Of a stretch of DNA of 64,000 bases, positions 20,235 to 30,700 are shown piece after piece. The notes under the pieces are model-generated. The model was not told the DNA's origin, did not search any database, and was given only the letters and a program-made list of their open reading frames with translations. The DNA is from Aspidapion aeneum (lineage: Eukaryota; Arthropoda; Insecta; Coleoptera; Brentidae), in contig OY755046.1 in the NCBI GenBank assembly GCA_963576565.1, positions 54,539,471 to 54,603,470 on the forward strand, read 5' to 3'. Numbering within the stretch: position 1 is the stretch's first letter; every line of letters begins with the position of its first letter. The translations under genes and the position numbers were made by a program.

Positions 20235-22669
20235 CAACGATTATAAACACACAGGATTGCTTATTTCCATTTAAATAATGTTAGCGTCGCTCAGCGAGAC
20301 GAACAATGTCTGCTTACGTCACCAGCGGACCAGTTGCTTTGTTTGTATTCAGAGTTCGTGTGATTTTAAGGTGTTTTTGACGTTTTTACCTTCGTTTTTT
20401 TGCGTTTTTTCATTTATTTGACGATGTGGTTGACTATTTAGGAGGTAAATCTGAGGGCACAGCCGTGCCTCGCCAAGTTCACGCGCCGTACCATCTTTTC
20501 TTGAAACATTACTTGACCTATCTAAAACTCTACTTCGGAATGAGCTACGAATCTTAAACTTTGCAAAGTCGTAGATCTCCATGGAGTTAACAATCCCTTC
20601 ATGTTTAGTTTCATGGAACTCCCAAAAGTACTGAAGTAGTTACGAAATTTCAAAAAACGTCGAAATTTTCACTTACTCACTCACTCATGTATAGATCATC
20701 AAAATTGTACTGTACTTTCAGGCATGCTACAAAGCTGACATTTGGCAGACATAAGTCTGCCAAACCCCTGGAAAAAATCAACCCCAAAATTCTAATTTAC
20801 TTCCCTCTCCTATACATGTAAAGTTATGTAAAAGTAACATTGCCCACTTCCAGAAATGGCAGACTGATAGGAACTATGATAAAACTATAGAAAAAAAATT
20901 AAAAACCCCAAAATTATAATTTACTTTCCTCACCTATAAATGTAAAGTAATGTAAAAGTAACATTGCCCACTTCCGGACACGCTAGAGAGCTGAGCTTTG
21001 GAAGGCCGATAGTAATTATAATAGAACTATAGAAAAAAATTAAAACACCCCAAAATTCTAATTTACTTCCCTCCCCTATAAATGTAAAATTGTGTAAAAG
21101 TAACATTGTCCACTTCCAGAAACGCTCGAGAGCTGAGATTTGGAAGGCCGATAGGAACTATGATAAAACTATAAAAGAAAATTAAAAACCCCAAAGTTTA
21201 ATTAACTTCCCTCCCTATAAATGTAAAGTTATGTAAATTAGCATTGTCCACTTCCAGAAACGCTAGAAAGCTGAGCTTTTGAAGAAAACGCTAAGATTTT
21301 AATTTACTTTCCTTCCCTATAAATGTAAAGTTATGTAAAATTAACATTGCCTACTTCCAGGAACACTAGAGAGCTGAGCTTTAGAAGGCTGATAAGAACT
21401 ATGATAAAACCATAGGAAAATATAAAAAAAACTCAACATTTTTAATAAGGCATTGCAAAAGTTTTGAACAATATCCCGTATATTTTACTACTTTAAAACT
21501 TAAATATTATCCAAATTCTTTAAAAAAGCAGTGAAATCATAACAAAAACATTTCATGTAAAAAAAGCCAAGTACGCGAAAGTGGTATTCCGTAAAAAGAA
21601 TTGAGATAAAAGTAAAGCCAAGTTTGACAATACAAATTTCAAAATGAATGGTTCTTACTAGCTTGGAAATGTTTTTCTACACTTGGCTATTATTATTAAA
21701 CCTTTATAAAGTGAATTAATATAAAGAAAGCACAATTTTTTGTTGAAATAAAAGCTTTGTGTTCCCTCTTTCAGTGTACAAATATAAATATATATACTTT
21801 TATATTATTATATTTATATAAACTTTTAATTTTTTTTTTTAATTTTTGGAAACTCCTTGCTCATTAAATTATTCACATTAAAGAAAATTGGTAATTATGC
21901 CGCAAACGTACTTTTTTTATTAAACTGATTATTGGAAAGTTTATTTTGTAGACAGTTTCTCCAAGTTTAGTTTCAGTTTTTTTCTTAAGTTTTTTTAGTC
22001 TCTTTATAGAAGTTTTCAGAAACATGTTACAGAAGAAGGAGTGAAAACGGGCGCTGGGTGGGATGAAAACAACTCATAACACAAACAATGTAAATCATTT
22101 GAAAAAAAACTTATGAAATCTATTGATTTAAAGCATAAGAAGTTGAAAAACACATTTTATTTGGCTGTTTTCTCCAAAAACTGACTGGTTTTTGATATAA
22201 TAATATAATAAATATTGCAATTTTAGATCTGAAATATCAAATAAATACCTTTTTGTTACTGCATAATATAAGTGTATTTTATTATATCGGCAACAAAAAC
22301 AATAAATTATACATCTAATGATTTAAATTGATTAAACTTTTTAAAAAAATCCTACTTCTATTCTAAAACTTTCATCTATTTAAAAAACAAACTCCAACAT
22401 ATCGTCTGGTAGGAAAATTCAGCTCTCAGAGCAAACTCTTGATTTATCAAATCATTTGTTTTGAATAAATCAAATTATTAATTATATTTACTAACACGAA
22501 TAAAAAAATTTGTTTGCAAATAAGCAAGAAAAAAGCGGGAAAAACTCACGATTGCAATGTGTATTGTATGAAGCGCGCTGAGCAGAGGTCCACTAGTGAC
22601 GTAAGCAAGGCGCCGCCTACCGCTAAAAGATTCGAGCAAATAGGCAATCCTGTGTGTTTATAATCGTTG
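20235..22669. mobile_element. Non-autonomous TIR element with 9-bp target duplication (MULE-like), 2,435 bp
   Basis: Left end 'caacgattataaacacacag' and right end 'ctgtgtgtttataatcgttg' are perfect inverted repeats for 26 bp, and similarity continues imperfectly to about 115 bp (shared 'gcttacgtcac' and 'ggacc'). Flanks AAGGTAAGT at 20226-20234 and 22670-22678 are identical, and the related sequence at 19722-19730 shows the single-copy empty site. A 9-bp duplication and long TIRs fit Mutator-like elements, though foldback elements also make 9-bp duplications. No transposase is present. The body contains a copy of the ~140-bp tandem-repeat family. Confidence 0.85.
20425..21700. repeat. Repeat family R140, copy 1 (five ~140-bp units)
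   Basis: It starts 'gtaaatctgagggcac' and carries tandem units sharing 'atgtaaagttatgtaaaagt', 'cacttccagaaacgctagag' and 'gataggaactatgataaaac' (anchors near 20847, 20967, 21109, 21249, 21352). It continues with 'ccaagtacgcgaaa' and 'aagaattgagataaaagtaa'. Related copies are at 41215-41905 and 55680-57345. This copy sits within the TIR element. Confidence 0.85.
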
Positions 22670-22849
22670 AAGGTAAGTTATCTTATCCTTTTTTGTTTCA
22701 GTAGAAAAAAAGTGACGGATATACCAGACACGATGACCCGGAAAAGGTGTAAGAATGTTCGGATCGCAACTGCAGCTTAATTTAGTTCAATTGTTTTGAA
22801 ACAATACAGTTAATTGTTCTGTGGGTTTAAAAGAATAGCGACACACCCA

Positions 22850-24190
22850 TGAAGAAATGAATGCAGTTATTAGATTTCGAAATGCTGAGAGTAAAAGTCC
22901 TGAAATTTAACTGAAGTCAGCGAAATATTAAAAGTAGAAGTCGAGACTTAAAAATAGCACCATTAAAAAACTAAATTCAGTTTATTAAATTTTAAAGCTG
23001 AAGTGTAAGTCCTGGAATTTAACATTGCTTCCAGGAAACAACTAAAGTCATAAAAATGTTAAATATTGAACTAGATACAGTTAAAACTTAAGCAAAAAAA
23101 TTAACAGTTGATAAAAGAGCGACGTCAAAGAATTTGTGCCGGTGAAGAAATGCGTTCAGCCATTAGGTTTTAAATTGCGGAAGGTGAAAAAGTTCTGAAA
23201 TTTACCATTGCTCCAAAGGAAGAACTGGAGAGTCAATAGAATTAATTATTTGAACAGTGTTTACAAAAATAGTAACGCTTAAGACTTGCACTCGGACTTG
23301 CACAAGTAAAGGAATATGTGCTGTCATAAGATTTTAAATTGCTGAAGGCATAAGTCATTAAATCCATTACTTCTTCAAACAATTAATGGAAGTAAACGAA
23401 ATACTAAATGTTGAAGTTAATACAGTTAATTATTTTGGACAGATGACTGTAAAAGCGTGCTTAAAAGTTGCCCTAGGAAAGAAATGTGTAGAGTAGAGAC
23501 TAAAATTCACCATTGCTCCCGGGATACAACTGCGTGAAGTCATCAAAAATTTGAAGAAAATATAGTTAGTTATTCTGAAAGTTGACGAAAATACCAAGCT
23601 TAAGACTTTCGCTAGTCAAGAAATGAATGCAGTTATAAAGATTTAAAAAAAGATAATTGGAGCAATCGAAAAGTTAAAAGTTGGAGTACAGTTAGTAATT
23701 CAATTATACATTCAATAAAAATTGCGATGCCTAACAAATTGCACCAGTGAAGAAACATGTTCTGTAATAAATATTTTACGTTCTGAAGGTGTAAATCAGT
23801 CTGAAATTTACTCAAGAATGCTCAATGCATACGCAAATAACTGTATAGGTCTATAAAGTGCTTTTGAATGGGTTGAAGCAACTGAAGTTAGCGAAGGACA
23901 AAACGTTGAGGATGATCGGCGAGATATTTTGGTTGCAATATGATAAAGCTTGACCACAAGCTTAAGAAAAACAATGGGGTCATCAAAAAGTCGTAGAACA
24001 TCTTGTGGAACATCCCTTTTACCCCCAAATTTGGCACCAAGTAACTTGATCATATCTTAAGAGATCTAGATGGCCTGAATATTAGAGACGACACCGTTAA
24101 AGAAGCGGTGTACGCTTACAACCAAAAGAATTTTTCTCCGAAGAAAACAGAAAACTTTGGTTTAGTATTGAGAGACAGGATTCAATTGAA
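22850..24190. repeat. Degenerate ~200-bp tandem repeats, mariner-like coding traces
   Basis: Divergent units share 'gaagaaatg.gttcagtcatt', 'agatttt', 'gaaatttaccattgctcc' and 'acagttaattattctg'; earlier copies lie at 19940 and 20090. Some units translate to short stretches such as MRAVVKFESGEGVSAEI and MNAVIRFRNAESKSPEI, which resemble the first helix-turn-helix of mariner/SETMAR-type transposases. All are broken by stops. Why a fragment of this kind should be tandemly repeated is unclear. Confidence 0.45.
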
Positions 24191-24215
24191 AAATAACGCC
24201 ATTAGTTTACCCATT
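23850..24215 (+). pseudogene. Possible mariner-like transposase relic
   Basis: The + strand gives 'AFEWVEATEVSEGQNVEDDR' near 23870-23930, similar to the linker of mariner/SETMAR transposases (W..F..G...V.DD.R). Further on near 24090-24200 it reads 'DTVKEAVYAYNQKNFSPKKT', which could be a C-terminal segment. Stops separate them and no DD34D core is visible. Resemblance is by pattern only. Confidence 0.3.
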
Positions 24216-24614
24216 TATTGCTAAATAAAATTGTATAGATACAGATTTTAACAAAAATACCTCTTATATGGACAAAAAGGTTGTCATCGAATTTAAGATG
24301 TGTTAATGATTTTCGCAAAAATAAATTTATTAGCAATTTTTTTCTGTTGTAAATTACTGTAACAATCTTTTCCATCTCAGTTAATTTATTCAGGGGGATT
24401 CGTGTGTCAATGGCTAATCAAAAGTGCCTACTGCATGGGTTTTAATTACTTTGAAAAAAGGATTAATTTCATTAGGTCTATGGATATGCTGCAATAATGG
24501 AGAGATATAGTTAGATAAACAAATTAATTAACTACACTAGTTTTCACAGACGGCAAAGGTGTATGAACAGACGGGAAATTTTTATCTGTGCTTTAAATTG
24601 ACAAAAAACTTCAG
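24216..24614. other. AT-rich intronic stretch, nothing recognised
   Basis: No ORF, repeat or terminal motif could be supported between the mariner-like relic and the element at 24622. Confidence 0.4.
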
Positions 24615-24963
24615 ATTTATGCAGGACTAGAAAAAAAGACGGGCCACGATCCTCCACTTTGTTGACGTCACAGATGATTGTCTTTAAAATATTGAAGTTG
24701 GAATAACGGTTCATGAATATTTGATTTTTTTTTAAATAAAGCCGATTTTGAGATGTTTTTTACTATATTCTTGCAGAAGATTTTTTTTTTAATGTAGGTA
24801 TAGTAATCCTCGAGGGGTGAACAGCTAACCCAAAATGTGTACACCGATTGTGAAAATCCACAATCTTTTGTTAAGATTGTGTAAAGATTGTGAGGGATTG
24901 TGGTAAGATTGTGAAAGATTGTGAGGGATTGTGGTAAGATTGTGAGGGATTGTGGAGGGCTGT

Positions 24964-25445
24964 GCAGTGGCGTAGCCGTGAGAAGAGAAGAGGCGGGGGG
25001 GCCGACAGCCCATCAAAAATTCTTGCGCGACCAAAAAAAAAAAAAAGGTCACCATGCGAGGGGTCATCGGCACCCTAAAATTTTGTACAGCGTCCAACAG
25101 GACTTGGGTCCTGACGTGTACTGTTGGGTCCTGTTGAGTACTGTTGGGTACTGTCGTGTACTGTCGAGTACTGTTGGGTACTGTCGTGTATTGTCGAGTA
25201 CTGTTGGGTCCTGTCGGTGTACTGTTGGGTACTGTCGAGTACTGTTGGGTCCTGTTGAGTACTGTCGTCGTGCCTTGGGGGGGGTCCGACAAGGACAAAG
25301 CGCGCCCTCAAAAAACTTGCGACCAAAAAAAAAAAAAAAAACAAAAAGCTCATCATCTTTGGGGAACCGCACCGCGCTCACAAACCTTGCGACCAAAAAA
25401 AAAAAAAGGTCATCCTGTCATTTCCCATCTACGCGCCACTGTTCC
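24964..25445. mobile_element. CAGTGGCG-type MITE expanded by a minisatellite
   Basis: Starts 'cagtggcgtagccgtgag' and ends 'ctacgcgccactg'. The segment 'cttgcg.gaccaaaaaaaa' occurs three times (25023, 25315, 25387). No target duplication was seen, so its boundaries inside the host element are uncertain; related sequence in reverse occurs at 25795-25850. Confidence 0.5.
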
Positions 25446-25760
25446 GGGTTAGACGGTTGTGTCGAGTACTGTCGTGTACTCTTGGCTTCTATCGTACTGT
25501 TACGTCCTGTCGTGTACTGTTGGGTACTGTCGAGTACTGTTGGGTCCTGTCGTGTACTGTTGGGTACTGTCGTGTACTGTCGGGTACTGTTGGGTCCTGT
25601 CGTGTACTGTCGAGTACTGTTGGGTACTGTCGTGTACTGTCGAGTACTGTTGGGTCCTGTCGTGGTACTGTCGAGTACTGTTGGGTACTGTCGTGTACTG
25701 TCGAGTACTGTTGGATCCTGTCGTGGTACTGTCGGGTCCTGTTGTGAAATTTGTACAGTA
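25100..25760. repeat. 10-bp minisatellite, consensus CTGTYGNGTA, two blocks
   Basis: Blocks 25100-25270 and 25455-25760 consist of 10-mers CTGTCGTGTA, CTGTCGAGTA, CTGTTGGGTA and CTGTTGGGTC in varying order. Because 10 is not a multiple of 3 and the units lack stops, all frames on both strands stay open, which explains the many overlapping open frames here. None should be read as genes. Confidence 0.95.
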
Positions 25761-26498
25761 CTGTTGAAAGCTGATGACCCCTCGTCACCATGTCTCTAGT
25801 TTCCTTTGCCGCCCTCTTCATTTACCCCGTTACCGGCCCGGCTACTTAATACCAGGGGTGAACAGGGAACCCAAAATGTGTACACCGATTGTGAAAATCC
25901 ACAATCTTTTGCTAAGATTGTGAGGGATTGTGTCAAGATTGTGAGGGATTGTGGTAACTTTGTGAGGGATTGTGAAGGATTGTGGTAAGATTGTGAAGGA
26001 TTGTGAGAGATTGTGACCGATTGTGGGTGATTGGTGAAGGATTGTGAACAGATTGTGAGAAATGTGTACACCGATTGTGAGAGCTGTTCACCCCTCGGTA
26101 ATCCTTAATTGTTCAGAGCCGCTTTATTAGCTCACACTAAAATTAAAATTAAAACAGAAGCGAATGTGACAAACACAGATGGCAAAGTCAAATAAATGTC
26201 AAATATAACAGTTGGCATGCGGTACATGGCGAGTAATTTGAATTTAAAATAAGAAATGCTAAATCTTGAAGATTTTAACCTTTTAATCATTTTGCATCCT
26301 TACAAAAGTTTAGTGGAATATGGGGATGGTGTCTGAGAATATTTCACTGAAATTTCGCGAAAATCTGTAGTGCCATTTTGAAAATGTCATAAAAAAACAT
26401 CTGACCTCCCATAAGACCCAATTTAAAAGTCAGCCCCCCGAGAACAGCTGATTTTTTCAGGGTCGTGGCCTGTATTTTTTTGTTGGCCTTGATTTATG

Positions 26499-27038
26499 TA
26501 ACAGTCGAGTATACAGAATATTGGTTAGTTAGTTCATCAGGCAAGCAACCATGCACCCTGCAATAATGCAAAACTATAAGGTAGTTTGCTCAGATTTCAG
26601 ATAAAATAAAGATTTTTTAACAAACAAAACAAATAAAAGTATAAATAAGCGTAGTTTTAGATAATCTTTAATTGAAATAAAATAAATATGAGTTTTATTA
26701 TCGAAAATTCTTATGCTATCATTCATGGAAATATATAGGTACAGTTCATTTTATAATTTTTGAGATAACTTTTTTACAATTATCAGCTGGTAATCATAAG
26801 AACAACATAGGCCAACGAAAAAAAAAGTTGTTCCAAAAATAATGAAATCAAGCGTACATACCTAACACTATAATACACATTTTTAGGCAAGAAAGAATAA
26901 AATGAAAAAAAAAACAAGACTTTAAACAGAAACTATAATGTTTTAATATCTTAACCATGCGGAAAAAAATAAAAGCAAGAGGATCTAAAACAAAAGAAAA
27001 AAAAATAAACAAACAAGATAATAAGAAGTAAAAAATTG
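26499..27038. other. AT-rich intron sequence with one MITE copy
   Basis: The only recognisable item is at about 26745-26858: a degraded relative of the small hairpin MITE at 63040-63163 (shared 'tttttgagataact' and 'gccaacgaaaaaaa'). Confidence 0.5.
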
Positions 27039-27043
27039 ATAAG

Positions 27044-27751
27044 TGGGGCTCCCTGGTGGTCCAGATAGGAGAGTTGTCTGGAATTTAACGGTGTCAGATG
27101 TGGACTGTAATTTTAAGGGAATAAGGTCATAGGCTAAGCTGGTACAAGGGATTCTGAAATGGTCTAGTTTACCTTCTAGGTTAGTGTAGCAATAAACAAA
27201 TGTATGTAAGGTAAAAATAATGCATTTTCACTTACCATTTTTATACAGGAAGTGGAACTCATGGGAGGACACGCTGTTAAACCGTGCTTTTTGCACCCCA
27301 CATGAATGTGGTAGGAGAGTCGCTAACACGCGTGTATTATCGTTCGAAGGCGAAACGGTTCTCTGTTCCGGCAGCAGGTATCGCTGCTGCGTTCATTCTC
27401 CCACATGTCGCCCAGTGGCGTCGTTAATCCATAGGCGTAGGAGAAAAGGGAATAAGTAGGAGGGAATGAGATTACGAAGGTCCATATTAAAGGAACTAGG
27501 AACCTTAGTAATTCAAAATGCATTTTATGTAAAGTAAATTGATTATAGCAAATTGTAATATTTGCCTTTAAAACCGCGGGAGTTTCAAATGCAAATAACC
27601 CAGTAATTTTAAGTACTTAATTAGTTAATTAATACTAAATAAACAAAAAATAGAAAATGCTCTAGTAAATCACCAAATAGCCTAATTCGAACCAATTTGG
27701 TAAATTATAGTAAAAAGAACATATTTACAAAAAGGAAGGCGGGACGAACCA
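27044..27751 (-). repeat. BEL/Pao 3' LTR
   Basis: 708 bp, plus-strand ends 'tggggctccctggtgg' and 'ggcgggacgaacca'. No difference from 34194-34901 was noticed (offset 7150). Short open frames within (27220-27459 and 27323-27523) recur exactly in the other LTR and are not genes. Confidence 0.97.
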
Positions 27752-27766
27752 TTTCCCACCCCCCTG
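27752..27766 (-). promoter_or_regulatory. BEL/Pao polypurine tract
   Basis: Read on the minus strand this is a run of purines (caggggggtgggaaa) abutting the 3' LTR, the expected primer for plus-strand DNA synthesis. Confidence 0.8.
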
Positions 27767-27793
27767 AGAATGCCCAGGGGCATTTCAGAGAGT

Positions 27794-30700
27794 TTAATTT
27801 GTAGGCAGGGCGCATAGTTTTACCAAAGGCCGTTTGTAGGTACCTTTAGTAGTCTTTACAATAGCAACCCGTGGAACATTATCAGAACCTTTAATAAGGT
27901 CTTCAATGCGGCCTAGGGGCCAATCCAATGGAGTGGAATTTTCATCTTTGATCAGTACCATAGTACCAATATCAATGGAAGCAAGAGGTTGGTGCCATTT
28001 GGCTCGCTGTTGCAAAGTGTGCAAATATTCGCGATGCCAGCGAATCCAAAAATCGCGGTGCATTCTTTGCAACAGTTGCCACCTGGACAGCCTGTTTAAC
28101 GCAATATCGCAGTAGTTTGGATCGGGTATTGTACCTGGAGGCCTCAAATTTAAAAAATTATTAGGAGTCAAGACCGCCAGATCAGTAGGATCGGTGCTTA
28201 AGGCACATAAAGGACGTGAGTTCATTATGGCTTCAACTTGGGTTAAAACCGTATTTAATTCCTCATAGGTGAGTATTTGATTTCCAACTACCCTGTGAAG
28301 ATGAGTCTTTAAAGATTTAATGTTTGATTCCCAAATGCCTCCCATGTGGGGAGCAGCAGGTGGGTTAAAAGACCAAACTATACCTTCCCCCTTCACGCAA
28401 TCAGAAAAAATTTGTCGCAAGTATTTTTCAGAGGCCACGAAGTTGGTCCCGCAGTCTGAAGAGATCTTTGAGCATAGTCCTCTTCTAGCTATGAAGCGGC
28501 GCAGAGCAGCCAGAAAGGCTTCTGATGTCATATCAGAGACTAACTCTAAATGCACGGCTTTAACAGCGCAACAGATAAATAAACAGACATATGCTTTCAT
28601 GGTTTTTGCACCTCTGGTCCGACCAAGAGTAATCGTGAACGGACCACAAAAATCTATACCTACATTTTCGAACACCTTTGCTTCGGAAACTCTAAATTTC
28701 GGTAGGTTACCCATAGGGGGTTGAAGAGAGTTAGGTTTAGTTTTCCAGCAAGTATGGCAAGAACTTAAAACTTTTCTCACTACCTTTTTAGCAGACAATA
28801 CCCAGAAGTTTTGCATTAGTAAAAAAGTTGTGGTCTGTATACCACAATGAAGATTGCTGCGATGCAAATCTAAAATCAGTAATTCAGTGAATTTTGCACT
28901 AGAAGGCAAAAGAATTGGAAATTTTTTATCGTATGATAAATTTGAATGGCATAAACGGCCTCCAACACGAAGCAAATCGTAGCTTTCATTATGCAAAAAT
29001 GGACATAATTTTTGAAAAGCTTTTGGAAGCTGTTTCTTATCTTTTAGTAATTCAATTTCTTTTTGGAAAGAAAAAGATTGTACGCATTTCGAAATAAAAA
29101 GTAAGCTTTTGTAGTAATCCTGATTTGTAAGGTAATCAGTAGCAAAATTGTATGAGGGATTTTTAAACTTTTGTAACCCTCGCAAAAAGTAAGCAACTAT
29201 TCTCTTAATTTTAAAAAGAGAACTGTATTTTTCAAACAAGTTGTTCACATAATATTCAACTGTTTGTTCGCAAGTAAAAACGTTAAAAATATTTTTTCGC
29301 TGTTCTTCCAAAACTGCATTCCCATCGTAAGTAACTGTCATAAAATCCCAAGTATTTGTAGGTTGGTTTAGAAAAGAAGGCCCTTCTAACCAAAAATAAA
29401 ATCTTTGTAAATCAGAGGGATACATTTCCCTAGTACCGCAGTCAGCAGGATTTTGTTCAGTAGGAACATAATGCCAAAACTCAGGGCTAATTCTTCCTTG
29501 TATATAGGCAGTTCTATTCGAAACAAATGTTTTAAATTTGTGAGGAGATCCCTGAATCCAAGATAAGGTCACTGTGCTATCAGTAAAAGCAAGAATTTTA
29601 TCAAATTTAATTTTTTCCGAGAACGTTTCTAGTAAAAAATCCATTAATTTAGCCAACAAAACAGCTCCTAAAAGCTCTAGTCTTGGTAAAGTTAGTTTAC
29701 GACGCAACGGTGCGACTCTAGATTTACTACAAACAAAAAAAACTTTAATGTTTCCATCAGAATAAAAAATTCGAATATAAGCGACAGCACAATAGGCCCG
29801 TTCTGAACTATCGCAAAATCCTACTAGCTGGATTTGACTAGCATTAGGCAAAATTATTTGACGAGGAATTTTAACAGAATGCAAAAACTTTAATTCATTT
29901 TTAAATTTTTCCCATTTAAAAACAATTTCCGGACTGACAGGGTCGTCCCAGTTTAAGTCTTCTGCCCAGCAGTATTGAACAATTAATTTTAAAATTAAAA
30001 CTATTGGCGCCAAAAAAGACAGAGGGTCGTAAATGCGGGCCAAATTACTTAAAATTGTTCTTTTAGTGCATGTTTGGAGAGAACAGTCGAAAGTATAAAA
30101 AAATTCATCAGTATGAGGGTTCCAATTTAAACCGAGAATTTTCAAAGTTGAATTTTCAGCATCTAAATCGAGAGAAAGAGCCTTCATCGAAATGTGTGAC
30201 TCAGGAAGATCGGATAGTAACTCGGGACAATTGCTCGCCCATTTACGCAATTCGAATCCACCTCGGCTAAGTAGCTCGATTAATTGATTTTTCATCTCAG
30301 TGGCCTTAAAAAAGTCATCACTTCCCGAAATCACATCATCGACAAAAACTGCCTCCTCAATGATTTTTGAGGCAAGAGGAAGGTCCTCATGCTCTCTAGC
30401 AAGTTGCAGCAAAGTTCTGATAGCCAAAAAGGGGCTACAAGAGACCCCGAATAAAACTCTATTTATTTCGAAGTCTTGAATAGGCTGGTTAGGATCAAAC
30501 CTCCAAACTATTCTTTGAAAATTAGTTTGACTAGGGTCAACTAAAATCATCCTGTACATTTGACGGATGTCGCAACAAAAGCAAAATTTATGCAAACGAT
30601 AAAGTAATAAAATTTTTTGTAAGTCCCTTTGTAAAGGGGGCCCAGTATAAACAGCGTTGTTGAGCGAGATTTTGCCAGGGGCGTGCATGCTCGCATCAAA

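Larger units (their letters stand above)
19590..22990. repeat. Tandem duplication of exon 2 3' part plus intron start (about 533 bp)
   Basis: Unit 1 is 19590-20122 (end of exon 2 and the first 400 bp of intron 2). Unit 2 starts at 20123 and continues after the inserted TIR element at 22679, to about 22990. Shared blocks include 'ccgttggacacctcttttga', 'ttcgttcgagactcttgtta', 'ttatcttatccttttttgtt' and 'ttcaattgttttga.acaat'. Divergence shows it is not recent. Confidence 0.85.
24811..26097. mobile_element. TIR element with internal 10-bp minisatellites, 8-bp target duplication
   Basis: Ends 'cgaggggtgaacagct' and 'agctgttcacccctcg' are perfect 16-bp inverted repeats. Flanked by identical GTAATCCT at 24803-24810 and 26098-26105. 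Inside, each end carries the block 'atgtgtacaccgattgtga' and an array of ~10-bp units of the GATTGTGAGG type (24846-24962, 25913-26060). The middle holds a CAGTGGCG-type MITE and a different 10-bp minisatellite. A second copy of the left terminus at 25853 shows internal duplication. Superfamily uncertain; the structure recalls foldback elements. Inserted in the CAGGGCC-family element. Confidence 0.85.
24622..26491. mobile_element. CAGGGCC-family element, copy 1, split by a nested insertion
   Basis: Left end 'caggactagaaaaaaagacg' and right end 'tttttttgttggccttg' are degraded forms of the termini of copies 2 and 3. Flanked by identical 7-bp ATTTATG at 24615-24621 and 26492-26498. Without the nested element (24811-26097) it is about 575 bp. 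Subterminal 'ccacgatcctccactttgtt' and 'gacgtca' match copies 2 and 3. Non-coding. Confidence 0.85.

Noticed and set aside
24825..25821. Several long overlapping open frames on both strands
   Set aside because: They are produced by stop-free 10-bp minisatellite units, which keep every frame open. No protein domain; composition is repetitive.
27220..27523. Open frames of 79 and 66 codons, repeated at 34370-34673
   Set aside because: They lie in the two identical LTRs and are not conserved coding sequence.
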